Shown here in pieces: positions 1 through 6,308 of a DNA stretch of 6,308 nucleotides. The DNA comes from an uncultured Granulicatella sp. (GTDB lineage: Bacteria > Bacillota > Bacilli > Lactobacillales > Aerococcaceae): positions 1-6,308 of the forward strand of contig CALATC010000219.1 in NCBI GenBank assembly GCA_937891475.1, given 5' to 3'. Positions within the stretch are counted from its first letter, which is position 1. Each line of letters begins with the position of its first letter. Below the pieces are notes generated by a model. That model worked only from the letters and a program-made list of their open reading frames with translations. It did no database searches and had not been told where the DNA came from. The translations under genes and the position numbers were made by a program.

Positions 1-66
1 AAACTGTTTTGTGCCAATGCTATATCCAAAGTTCCTCTTTTCACCTTAAAAAATGAAATTTGGTCA

Positions 67-95
67 TTGACAAATAGATTTTTTTCCTATATACT
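67..95 (+). promoter_or_regulatory. Sigma-A type promoter of the pyr operon
   Basis: A perfect -35 box TTGACA (67-72) is followed by a 17-bp spacer and a -10 box TATACT (90-95), one mismatch from consensus. Transcription should begin near the A at about 102. That places the whole first PyrR hairpin (from 116) in the RNA, as attenuation requires. No comparable promoter was found between the two attenuators, so both probably lie in one leader of roughly 430 nt. The start site is inferred from spacing only. Confidence 0.85.
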
Positions 96-115
96 GTTGA
101 CAATTTGAATAACTC

Positions 116-149
116 ATCTTTAATGTGATCCAGAGAGGTCAGCAAAGAT
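116..149 (+). promoter_or_regulatory. PyrR-binding anti-antiterminator hairpin, attenuator 1
   Basis: The RNA folds into the PyrR-site shape. A lower stem pairs ATCTTT (116-121) with AAAGAT (144-149). An asymmetric internal loop (122-126 opposite 141-143) separates it from an upper stem of GATC (127-130) with GGTC (137-140), capped by the hexaloop CAGAGA (131-136). The known PyrR consensus has AGUC-CAGAGA-GGCU, so this copy keeps the loop and the pairing but swaps two base pairs. UMP-bound PyrR is expected to stabilise this hairpin, which blocks the antiterminator and favours termination at 184-211. Confidence 0.9.
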
Positions 150-186
150 TTAATGATAGAAAACGAAGTTTTTTATGGCTGAACCT
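136..186 (+). promoter_or_regulatory. Antiterminator structure, attenuator 1
   Basis: AGGTCAGC (136-143), the 3' arm of the PyrR hairpin, can pair with GCTGAACCT (178-186) over 8 bp with one bulged A. This pairing uses the first bases of the terminator stem (184-186), so it excludes both the PyrR hairpin and the terminator. Enclosed within it is a 9-bp hairpin, 156-164 with 168-176 (loop GAA, one G-U pair), that would stack on the long-range helix. This form should prevail when UMP is low and PyrR is unbound. Pairing was done by hand; no folding energies were computed. Confidence 0.75.
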
Positions 187-211
187 ACTTATATAAGTAG
201 GCTATTTTTTT
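184..211 (+). terminator. Intrinsic terminator of attenuator 1
   Basis: A 7-bp stem pairs CCTACTT (184-190) with AAGTAGG (195-201) around a four-base loop, followed shortly by seven T (205-211). It lies in the leader, directly downstream of a PyrR-binding hairpin and overlapping the antiterminator pairing. It is therefore a conditional terminator that lowers operon transcription when pyrimidine nucleotides are plentiful. Confidence 0.85.
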
Positions 212-354
212 ATAAAAAACAGTATTCTTTTGATGAGCAACTCATTTTAAATTGTTGGATGTCTTTGAAATGAAAGCATTCGAACGAAAGGAATTGATGT
301 CGCAAAAAGATTTCAGCAGTCAGTAGTAGTTCGTAACAAAATGGAATAAACACT
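212..354 (+). other. Leader spacer between the two attenuators, no convincing gene
   Basis: About 140 bases separate terminator 1 from PyrR hairpin 2. No recognisable protein is encoded here, although pyrR or pyrP occupies the comparable position in Bacillus-type operons. The region holds a small inverted repeat (ATGAG-CAA-CTCAT, 233-245). It also holds a short frame with ATG codons at 270 and 297 that ends at 324-326; the second ATG has an AAAGGA (287-292) four bases ahead. A second frame is open from 269 to a TAA at about 347-349. None matches a family I know. It may be untranslated leader or the scar of a lost gene. Confidence 0.5.
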
Positions 355-391
355 ATCTTTTTAAAATAGTCCAGAGAGGCTAACAAGGGAT
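355..391 (+). promoter_or_regulatory. PyrR-binding anti-antiterminator hairpin, attenuator 2
   Basis: This copy matches the PyrR consensus exactly in its upper part: AGTC (368-371), loop CAGAGA (372-377), GGCT (378-381), followed by AACAAGG. The lower stem pairs 355-361 (ATCTTTT) with 385-391 (AAGGGAT), including two G-U pairs. It should bind UMP-liganded PyrR and release the terminator at 477-512. It is the second site in the same leader, about 240 bases after the first. Confidence 0.93.
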
Positions 392-485
392 TGAATTTAA
401 CGTTACAAGCTTATTTGAGTATAGATTTTTTGCGTGACCATTCAAATAATAACTTAAATTTAAAAATAAAATCAGGATACCTTGT
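383..485 (+). promoter_or_regulatory. Antiterminator structure, attenuator 2
   Basis: ACAAGG (383-388), in the 3' arm of PyrR hairpin 2, is complementary to CCTTGT (480-485) in the 5' arm of the terminator. The helix can continue with interruptions: 390-391 with 477-478, TGA (392-394) with TCA (472-474), and TTT (396-398) with AAA (469-471). It excludes both the PyrR hairpin and the terminator, so it should be the read-through form under pyrimidine limitation. The A/T-rich region 400-468 would form the enclosed loop. Confidence 0.7.
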
Positions 486-512
486 AGTCTTTGGATTACA
501 AGGTATTTTTTT
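477..512 (+). terminator. Intrinsic terminator of attenuator 2, just before pyrB
   Basis: A 10-bp perfect stem pairs ATACCTTGTA (477-486) with TACAAGGTAT (497-506). It can extend by three pairs (487-489 with 494-496, one G-U) to leave a TTTG loop, and seven T follow (506-512). It ends 22 bases before the pyrB start and 8 bases before the pyrB ribosome site. It looks stronger than terminator 1 because of its longer stem, and is probably the main UMP-controlled switch. Confidence 0.92.
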
Positions 513-534
513 ATAAACAGAAGGAGGAAATTTT

Positions 535-1416
535 ATGAAAAATATTGTAAAAATGGGAGATTTAACAAATGAGGAAGTTTTCCAATTAATTCAACGAGGA
601 TTGGAAATAAAAAATGGAAAACATGTTGAATCTAGAGATGACCTATATGTAGCCAATTTATTTTTTGAAAATTCTACTCGTACAAAACATAGCTTTGAAA
701 TTGCTGAGCATAAACATAAATTAAAAGTAATAAATTTTGAAGTAGCAACTTCTTCTGTGAATAAAGGTGAAACATTATATGATACTTGTAAAACTTTAGA
801 AATGTTAGGCTGTAATCTATTAGTCATTCGTCACAGTCAAAATGCTTACTATGAAGATTTGAAAAATTTAAACATTCCAATTCTTAATGGAGGAGATGGA
901 AGCGGGGAACATCCTAGCCAATGTTTATTAGATTTAATGACAATGTATGAAAAATTTGGAACATTTGAAAATTTAAATATCATTATTGCTGGAGATATAA
1001 AAAATTCTAGAGTGGCTAAAAGTAATTATCGTATGTTAACAAGATTAGGTGCAAAAGTTCGATTTGTATGTCCGGATATTTATAAAGATGAAACACTTGG
1101 AGAAGTCGTTGATTTTGATGAGGTCATTGGTGAAGTGGACGTATGTATGTTATTAAGAGTACAACATGAAAGACATGCTGAAAAAATGGGCTTAACAAAA
1201 GAAGAATATCATGAACAATTTGGTTTAACGCCAGAAAGATATGAAAAATTAAAAGAAACAGCGATTATCATGCATCCAGCTCCTGTTAATAGAGATGTAG
1301 AAATTGCATCCGAATTAGTTGAAGCTCCAAAATCAGTTATTTTTGAACAAATGAAAAATGGAATGTTTATGAGACAAGCAATGATTGAAAAAGTTATTAA
1401 AGACAATCAATTATAA
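535..1416 (+). CDS. pyrB: Aspartate carbamoyltransferase catalytic chain
   Basis: Cytosolic enzyme joining carbamoyl phosphate and aspartate to give N-carbamoyl-L-aspartate, the committed pyrimidine step. The 293 residues show the carbamoyl-phosphate loop STRT (47-50, with R49), the mobile loop KGET (K77), R99-H100, HPSQ (126-129), GDIKNSRV (153-160, with R159), the aspartate-binding R208/Q210, and [11 protein letters not shown] (247-257). The usual second arginine of STRTR is lysine (K51), which I believe is common in related Firmicutes. The start follows a strong AAGGAGG (521-527) by 7 nt. No pyrI regulatory-chain gene accompanies it, as expected for unregulated Gram-positive catalytic trimers; control comes from the upstream attenuators. 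It is the first gene of the operon. Confidence 0.97.
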   Translation: MKNIVKMGDLTNEEVFQLIQRGLEIKNGKHVESRDDLYVANLFFENSTRTKHSFEIAEHKHKLKVINFEVATSSVNKGETLYDTCKTLEMLGCNLLVIRHSQNAYYEDLKNLNIPILNGGDGSGEHPSQCLLDLMTMYEKFGTFENLNIIIAGDIKNSRVAKSNYRMLTRLGAKVRFVCPDIYKDETLGEVVDFDEVIGEVDVCMLLRVQHERHAEKMGLTKEEYHEQFGLTPERYEKLKETAIIMHPAPVNRDVEIASELVEAPKSVIFEQMKNGMFMRQAMIEKVIKDNQL

Positions 1417-1429
1417 AAAGGAGAAGCGC

Positions 1430-2713
1430 ATGTTACTGTTAAAAAATGGTCAAATTTTAGAACAGGGTGTTTTAGTTCAAAAAGATCTTTTAATTGATGG
1501 GAAAAAAATCATTCAAATTTCTGATTCGATTGAAAATGCTGAAGCAAAAGTTCTAGATTTAAAAGGAAAATTTATTTCTCCTGGATTTATTGATGTTCAT
1601 GTCCATTGGAGAGAACCTGGTTTTGAATATAAGGAAACGATTTATCATGCATCAAGAGCTGCAGCACGTGGTGGATTTACGACTGCAATGCCAATGCCGA
1701 ACTTAAATCCTGTTCCAGATTGTTATGAAAATTTAAAATTGCAATTAGATATTATTGAACGTGATTCAGTGATTCGTGCTATTCCTTTTGGAGCAATTAC
1801 AAAAGGAGAGCAAGGAAAGGAATATGCTAATTTTAAAGAATTAGCAAATTTCGTTTTTGCCTTTAGTGATGATGGTCGTGGCGTTCAAGATGCGAATATG
1901 ATGTTTGAATCCATGAAAGTTGCTGCAAGTCTTGATAAAGCGATTGTGGCTCATTGTGAAGATAATTCACTCATTCGTGGTGGTTGTATGCACTGTGGAA
2001 GAAGAAGTAGAGAATTGCAATTGCCAGGTATTCCATCAGTTTGCGAAAGTGTTCAAATTGCTCGAGATGTGTTGTTAGCCGAAGCAACAGGTTGTCATTA
2101 CCATGTATGTCATGTTTCTACAAAAGAATCTGTCAGAGTCGTGAGAGATGCAAAAGCTGCTGGGATTAAAGTAACGTGTGAAGTATGCCCTCATCATTTA
2201 ATGAGTGATGAAATGGATATCCCAGAAGATAATGGAATGTGGAAAATGAATCCACCATTAAGATCAGCTGAAGATCGCAATGCTTTAATTTCGGGGTTAT
2301 TAGATGGAACGATTGATGTCATTGCTACAGACCATGCACCTCATGCACCACACGAAAAGGAATTAACAATGACAAAAGCAGCATTTGGAATAGTCGGTAG
2401 TGAAACAGCTTTTAGTCAACTTTATACAAAATTCGTTAAACCAGGAGTTTTTTCATTAGATTTTCTAGTGAAGAAGATGAGTGAAAATGTAGCAGATACC
2501 TTTGGATTGCCATATGGTCGATTAAAAGAAAATGGATTCGCAGATTTAGTCGTTATTGATTTAGAAAAATCAATGGAGATTGATCCAAATCAATTTTTAT
2601 CAAAAGGACGTAATACTCCTTATATTGGTGAGAAAATATATGGGATTCCAGTGTTAACTTTATGTGAAGGAAGCATTGCGTATCAAGATAAGGAAGTTTT
2701 CTCAGATTTATAG
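1430..2713 (+). CDS. pyrC: Dihydroorotase, type I
   Basis: Zinc amidohydrolase that cyclises carbamoyl-aspartate to dihydroorotate. The 427 residues carry the metal motif HVHWREPG (H57, H59, R61), the substrate motif around MPNLNP (N91, N93), SDDG (146-149, with the likely bridging aspartate), AHCED (H175), CHVST (H228), EVCPHHL (251-257) and the catalytic DHAPH (D301). The residue after the second metal histidine is W60, where leucine or phenylalanine is usual. I start at 1430 because AAAGGAG (1417-1423) lies 6 nt before it, directly after the pyrB stop. An in-frame ATG at 1385 would overlap pyrB, add 15 non-conserved residues and lacks a good ribosome site. It lies 13 nt after pyrB and is probably translationally coupled to it. 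Confidence 0.96.
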   Translation: MLLLKNGQILEQGVLVQKDLLIDGKKIIQISDSIENAEAKVLDLKGKFISPGFIDVHVHWREPGFEYKETIYHASRAAARGGFTTAMPMPNLNPVPDCYENLKLQLDIIERDSVIRAIPFGAITKGEQGKEYANFKELANFVFAFSDDGRGVQDANMMFESMKVAASLDKAIVAHCEDNSLIRGGCMHCGRRSRELQLPGIPSVCESVQIARDVLLAEATGCHYHVCHVSTKESVRVVRDAKAAGIKVTCEVCPHHLMSDEMDIPEDNGMWKMNPPLRSAEDRNALISGLLDGTIDVIATDHAPHAPHEKELTMTKAAFGIVGSETAFSQLYTKFVKPGVFSLDFLVKKMSENVADTFGLPYGRLKENGFADLVVIDLEKSMEIDPNQFLSKGRNTPYIGEKIYGIPVLTLCEGSIAYQDKEVFSDL

Positions 2714-2770
2714 GAATGAATGATTTTGACAGTTAATAAGCAAATGAAAAAATGGCAAAGGAGTATTTGC

Positions 2771-3535
2771 ATGGATACTTATATGACAAGGGTTATCAGT
2801 AATGAAAAAATTGCGGATAAAATATTTCGAATGGAATTACAAGGGGACATCGTTCAAGAAATGACGACACCTGGGAAATTTGTCAATATTAAAGTGAATA
2901 ATAGTTATGAATTTCTATTAAGAAGACCGATTTCCATTTGCGAGATTAATCATGAAAAAAAATCATTTGTCATCGTCTATCGAGCAGACGGAGCTGGAAC
3001 GAAGATTATCTCTGAATTAAAAGAAGGAGAAATAGTAGATATTTTAGGTCCACTTGGAAAAGGATATGATTTAGAAGTTTTAGAAGAAGGACAAACAGCT
3101 TTGATTGTTGGAGGTGGAATTGGTGTACCTCCATTGTATGAATTAGCGAAACAATTTCGGAAAAAAGGAATCCAAACGATTCATATATTAGGATTTAATA
3201 ATATTAAAGATGTCTTTTATGAAGATGAATTTGCAAAACTTGGAACAACGTATATCGCAACTGCTGATGGTAGTTATGGTGAAAAAGGTTTTGTAACAGA
3301 TGTTATAAAAAAATATGCAGTAGACTACCATAAATATTTTAGTTGCGGACCATTTGCCATGTTAAAAGCCTTAACTCAAATGGATGAGGAAAAAATGGGG
3401 TATGTATCGCTAGAAGAGCGAATGGCTTGTGGGGTAGGAGCTTGTTATGCCTGTGTTTGCGAGAAAAAAGACGGCACAATTTCAAGAGTTTGTTATGATG
3501 GACCTGTTTATGATACTAGAGAGTTAGCACTATAG
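2771..3535 (+). CDS. pyrK: Dihydroorotate dehydrogenase B, electron-transfer subunit
   Basis: FAD and [2Fe-2S] subunit that passes electrons from the FMN of PyrD to NAD+ in the class 1B heterotetramer. The 254 residues match the family length (about 256 in Bacillus). FAD-binding RRPIS lies at 51-55, with YRADGAGT at 70-77. The nucleotide-binding GGGIGVPP is at 114-121 and CGP at 192-194. The iron-sulfur cysteines are C220, C225, C228 and C241. An extra cysteine, C230, sits within the cluster segment. I choose the ATG at 2771, 7 nt after AAAGGAG (2757-2763). The frame is open back to an ATG at 2720, which has only a weak AGGA and would add 17 residues unlike the family. The 57-nt gap after pyrC is the longest in the operon; carAB occupy this place in Bacillus-type operons. 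Confidence 0.95.
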   Translation: MDTYMTRVISNEKIADKIFRMELQGDIVQEMTTPGKFVNIKVNNSYEFLLRRPISICEINHEKKSFVIVYRADGAGTKIISELKEGEIVDILGPLGKGYDLEVLEEGQTALIVGGGIGVPPLYELAKQFRKKGIQTIHILGFNNIKDVFYEDEFAKLGTTYIATADGSYGEKGFVTDVIKKYAVDYHKYFSCGPFAMLKALTQMDEEKMGYVSLEERMACGVGACYACVCEKKDGTISRVCYDGPVYDTRELAL

Positions 3536-4459
<924 letters not shown>

Positions 4460-4474
4460 AGAAGGAGTGGTAGG

Positions 4475-5173
4475 ATGAAAAAAGAAGTCATTGTTGCATT
4501 AGATTTTCCAACAGTGGAGGAATCATTAGAATTTTTAGAAAAATTTGGTGAAGAAAAATTATTTGTAAAAATAGGGCTCGAATTATATTTACAAAATGGA
4601 CAAGTAGTCGTTGAAAAAATTAAAACATTAGGACATAAAATCTTTTTGGACTTGAAATTACATGATATTCCAAATACAGTTTATGGTGCATCTAAAGGAT
4701 TGGCACAGTTCCATGTCGATATTTTAACCGTACATGCTGCAGGTGGCTATGAAATGCTAAAAGCAGCTAAACAAGGGATGGTAGATGGTGGAAGTTTTGA
4801 CACAAATGTTATTGCCATTACTCAATTAACTTCTACTTCAGAACAAGATATGAGAGAGTATCAATGTATCCCTCTTTCTTTAGAGGAAAGTGTCATTCAT
4901 TATGCGAAGTTAGCAAAACAAGCAGGTTTAGATGGAGTTGTTTCATCTGTTTGGGAAGCTGGAAAAATTACTGAAAATTGTGGAGAAGACTTCTTAAAAG
5001 TGACTCCCGGAATTCGACTTGAAACAGATGAAGTAGGCGATCAAAAACGTGTGGCAACTCCTAAAGTTGCAAGTCTTGAAGGAAGTACGCATATCGTTGT
5101 AGGTCGTTCTATTACAAAGGCAGAAAATCCAGTAGAAGTATATCATTTTATTAAAGAACAATTTACAAAATAA
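4475..5173 (+). CDS. pyrF: Orotidine 5'-phosphate decarboxylase
   Basis: Cofactor-free enzyme that decarboxylates OMP to UMP, the final step of the pathway. The 232-residue length is typical of the short bacterial type. The TIM-barrel signature is intact: ALDFPT (8-13, with D10), FVKIG (30-34, with K32), the catalytic [10 protein letters not shown] (59-68, with D59, K61 and D64), VTPGIR (176-181), and the phosphate-binding end VVGRSIT (208-214, with R211). The start follows AAGGAG (4462-4467) by 7 nt and lies 15 nt after pyrD. It precedes pyrE although it acts after it, the usual Firmicute gene order. Confidence 0.97.
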   Translation: MKKEVIVALDFPTVEESLEFLEKFGEEKLFVKIGLELYLQNGQVVVEKIKTLGHKIFLDLKLHDIPNTVYGASKGLAQFHVDILTVHAAGGYEMLKAAKQGMVDGGSFDTNVIAITQLTSTSEQDMREYQCIPLSLEESVIHYAKLAKQAGLDGVVSSVWEAGKITENCGEDFLKVTPGIRLETDEVGDQKRVATPKVASLEGSTHIVVGRSITKAENPVEVYHFIKEQFTK

Positions 5174-5184
5174 AGGAGAAGAAT

Positions 5185-5802
5185 ATGACAATACAACATA
5201 AACTTGCCAAAGAATTATTAGCGATTGAAGCTGTAGCATTAAGACCAAATGATTATTTTACATGGACATCAGGCATTAAATCACCAATTTATTGTGATAA
5301 TCGAATTACAATGTCTTATCCAAGTATTCGTAAAGAAATTGCTGCAGGAATGGTAGAAGTCATAAAAGAAAAATATCCAGTAGTAGAAGTTATAGCTGGA
5401 ACTGCAACAGCAGGTATTCCTCATGCTGCTTGGGTCAGTGAAGTGTTAGATTTACCGATGATTTATGTTCGAGATACTGCAAAAAAACATGGAAAAACAA
5501 ATCAAATTGAAGGAAGAGTATTAGAAGGACAAAAAGTAGTTATTATTGAAGATTTAATTTCTACTGGTTTATCATCTTTAAAAGTCGCAAAAGCTCTAAG
5601 AGAAGCTGGAGCTGAAGTATTAGGAGTTGTAGCAATTTTTAGTTATGAGTTAACTAAAGCTCATGAAGCTTTTTCGCAAGAAGAAGTGGAATATACTACA
5701 CTAACCAATTATCCTGTTTTGATAGAAGAAGCAGTAGCATCAGGAACTATTCACCAAGATGATGTGGAAAAATTATTAGAGTGGCGAAATCAATTATCTT
5801 AA
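5185..5802 (+). CDS. pyrE: Orotate phosphoribosyltransferase
   Basis: Transfers phosphoribose from PRPP to orotate, giving OMP, which PyrF then uses. The 205 residues show [16 protein letters not shown] (25-40, orotate and PRPP loop), [11 protein letters not shown] (71-81), the mobile catalytic segment [11 protein letters not shown] (94-104, with R96, K100 and H102) and the PRPP motif [13 protein letters not shown] (118-130, acidic pair E122-D123). The usual GGS ending of the PRPP motif is GLS here, a mild departure at L129. The ATG follows AAGGAG (5173-5178) by 6 nt and lies 11 nt after pyrF, whose stop codon overlaps the ribosome site. It is the last gene before a strong terminator. Confidence 0.97.
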   Translation: MTIQHKLAKELLAIEAVALRPNDYFTWTSGIKSPIYCDNRITMSYPSIRKEIAAGMVEVIKEKYPVVEVIAGTATAGIPHAAWVSEVLDLPMIYVRDTAKKHGKTNQIEGRVLEGQKVVIIEDLISTGLSSLKVAKALREAGAEVLGVVAIFSYELTKAHEAFSQEEVEYTTLTNYPVLIEEAVASGTIHQDDVEKLLEWRNQLS

Positions 5803-5812
5803 AATTAAAAGT

Positions 5813-5849
5813 AAAAACGAGATTGAACAAATTCAATCTCGTTTTTTTT
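5813..5849 (+). terminator. Bidirectional terminator between pyrE and the convergent gene
   Basis: A perfect 10-bp stem pairs CGAGATTGAA (5818-5827) with TTCAATCTCG (5832-5841) around a CAAA loop. It is flanked by five A (5813-5817) and eight T (5842-5849), so the A/T flanks extend the stem to 15 bp. It ends the pyr transcript about 10 bases after the pyrE stop. Read on the minus strand it has a five-T tail and can also end the convergent gene, whose stop lies about 40 bases away. No other hairpin of similar strength is seen between the two genes. Confidence 0.93.
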
Positions 5850-5889
5850 AATTCTACATTGTGACAGTACAGGTGTCCTTAAGAACATT

Positions 5890-6189
5890 CTAAGAAAAAT
5901 TTATTTTTGGTTTCTCTACTGGAATACTAATTTCAACAAAGTTATCAGCATAAATGATATCTAAACCTTCGCAGTTTGTATGAAGTAAACGATGAACAAC
6001 AAATTCAATTTCATTATCTTTCACACGACGTTTACGATTGATAATAACAATATCTTTATGAGTAGCAGCATCTTCATAAATAACGGTTGTTTGACCTAAT
6101 GAATACACTTTTACGAAAAATGCATCCGTATTGGCTAATTGTTCTTTAACAAGTTTTAAATGACTATTCGTAATATCAATTAACTTCAT
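5890..6189 (-). CDS. DUF1827-like small cytosolic protein, function unknown
   Basis: A 99-residue protein beginning MKLIDITNSH, which I recognise from memory as like the DUF1827 family of enterococci and relatives; no function is known to me. It has no signal peptide, membrane segment or cysteine motif. It mixes short hydrophobic strands (VKVYS, TTVIY, IVII, FVEISIP) with a basic patch NRKRRVK (51-57), suggesting a small alpha/beta fold. I start at 6189 because AAAGGG (6204-6199) lies 9 nt upstream. An ATG two codons earlier (6195) is only 3 nt from that site. A longer in-frame start at 6252 would run through the likely promoter. It is convergent with pyrE and transcribed separately, so a pyrimidine role is not implied. 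Confidence 0.85.
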   Translation of the reverse strand: MKLIDITNSHLKLVKEQLANTDAFFVKVYSLGQTTVIYEDAATHKDIVIINRKRRVKDNEIEFVVHRLLHTNCEGLDIIYADNFVEISIPVEKPKINFS

Positions 6190-6223
6190 TTTCATACACC
6201 CTTTACTGTAATCTCTTTCTACT

Positions 6224-6252
6224 ATTATACTCTTTTTTTCTGAAAAATTCAT
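6224..6252 (-). promoter_or_regulatory. Promoter of the DUF1827-like gene
   Basis: On the minus strand a perfect -10 box TATAAT (6229-6224) lies 17 bp after a weak -35 box ATGAAT (6252-6247, three of six matches). Transcription would begin near 6217, giving an untranslated leader of under 30 bases before the start at 6189. This supports the shorter start, because a start at 6252 would lie upstream of the predicted RNA. Confidence 0.6.
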
Positions 6253-6292
6253 TATTTAAATTCAAAAAAATAAAAAAAGCTTTTTTAGAAAT

Positions 6293-6308
6293 AGAGGAAG
6301 TAATTTAT
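6293..6308 (+). promoter_or_regulatory. Possible ribosome site of a plus-strand gene beyond the edge
   Basis: AGAGGAAG (6293-6300) is followed by six bases and then AT at the very last positions (6307-6308). If the next base is G, this is a well-spaced start codon for a gene reading rightward and divergent from the DUF1827-like gene. A possible plus-strand promoter (TTTACT 6202-6207, 18 bp, TATACT 6226-6231) overlaps the minus-strand promoter. This is an inference from the edge only. Confidence 0.3.

Noticed and set aside
1..108. Plus-strand frame open from position 1 to a TGA near 108, and a minus-strand frame open from about 80 to the left edge with AGAGGA ahead of a TTG
   Set aside because: Both are short, run through the promoter or the edge, and give no recognisable protein, so chance open frames in AT-rich DNA are likely. 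They could be ends of neighbouring genes but cannot be supported here.
97..125. A second TTGACA (97-102) that might be another promoter -35 box
   Set aside because: At 17-18 bp spacing the bases are TTAATG or TAATGT, poor -10 boxes. Transcription would begin inside the first PyrR hairpin and destroy the attenuator. The promoter at 67-95 is far better.
233..245. Inverted repeat ATGAG-CAA-CTCAT between the attenuators, possibly an operator or a third switch
   Set aside because: Only 5 bp, no T run follows, and no known operator or riboswitch core is nearby.
591..827. Minus-strand frame inside pyrB, and similar frames at 1209-1406, 4033-4221 and 4994-5248
   Set aside because: Each lies wholly or mostly within a well-supported plus-strand gene, lacks a good ribosome site and has no family resemblance; they are antisense shadows.
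2726..2754. TTGACA in the pyrC-pyrK gap as an internal promoter
   Set aside because: No -10 box is found at 16-18 bp; the bases there are A-rich without a TATAAT-like match.
6273..6286. AAAAAAGCTTTTTT palindrome as a terminator
   Set aside because: The stem has no GC core, a hairpin would have to sacrifice the central bases as loop, and it is too weak to call without knowing the gene to the right.

Overview
This window is AT-rich (by eye about one third G+C) with strong AGGAGG-type ribosome sites and short intergenic gaps. It looks like chromosomal DNA from a low-GC Firmicute. PyrR-type RNA attenuators, a class 1B dihydroorotate dehydrogenase (PyrD plus PyrK), and a small DUF1827-like gene at the right end point to Lactobacillales, probably something near the Enterococcaceae or Carnobacteriaceae. 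The genus cannot be fixed from the sequence alone.

Positions 67-534 form a long regulatory leader. A near-consensus promoter (67-95) is followed by two complete, tandem PyrR-responsive attenuators. Each has a PyrR-binding anti-antiterminator hairpin with a CAGAGA loop, an alternative antiterminator pairing, and an intrinsic terminator. The terminators lie at 184-211 and 477-512. In Bacillus-type operons such attenuators are separated by pyrR and pyrP. Here only about 140 bases without a convincing gene lie between them.

Positions 535-5802 hold six co-directional genes in the order pyrB, pyrC, pyrK, pyrD, pyrF, pyrE. Together they convert carbamoyl phosphate plus aspartate to UMP: PyrB makes carbamoylaspartate, PyrC closes it to dihydroorotate, PyrD/PyrK oxidises that to orotate with NAD+, PyrE adds phosphoribose from PRPP, and PyrF decarboxylates OMP to UMP. 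All six carry their expected catalytic motifs and none appears broken. Most gaps are 9-15 nt. The exception is 57 nt between pyrC and pyrK, exactly where carA and carB sit in Bacillus-type operons. So carbamoyl phosphate synthase, PyrR and the uracil permease must be supplied from elsewhere, or be absent.

A strong two-way terminator (5813-5849) separates the operon from a convergent minus-strand gene (5890-6189). That gene encodes a 99-residue cytosolic protein resembling the uncharacterised DUF1827 family and has its own promoter. The last bases hold an AT palindrome and a ribosome-site-like sequence that may lead into a plus-strand gene beyond the edge. The content is mostly orthodox. The points worth a second look are the tandem gene-less attenuators with compensatory base changes, the missing carAB/pyrR/pyrP, and the small open frames in the leader.
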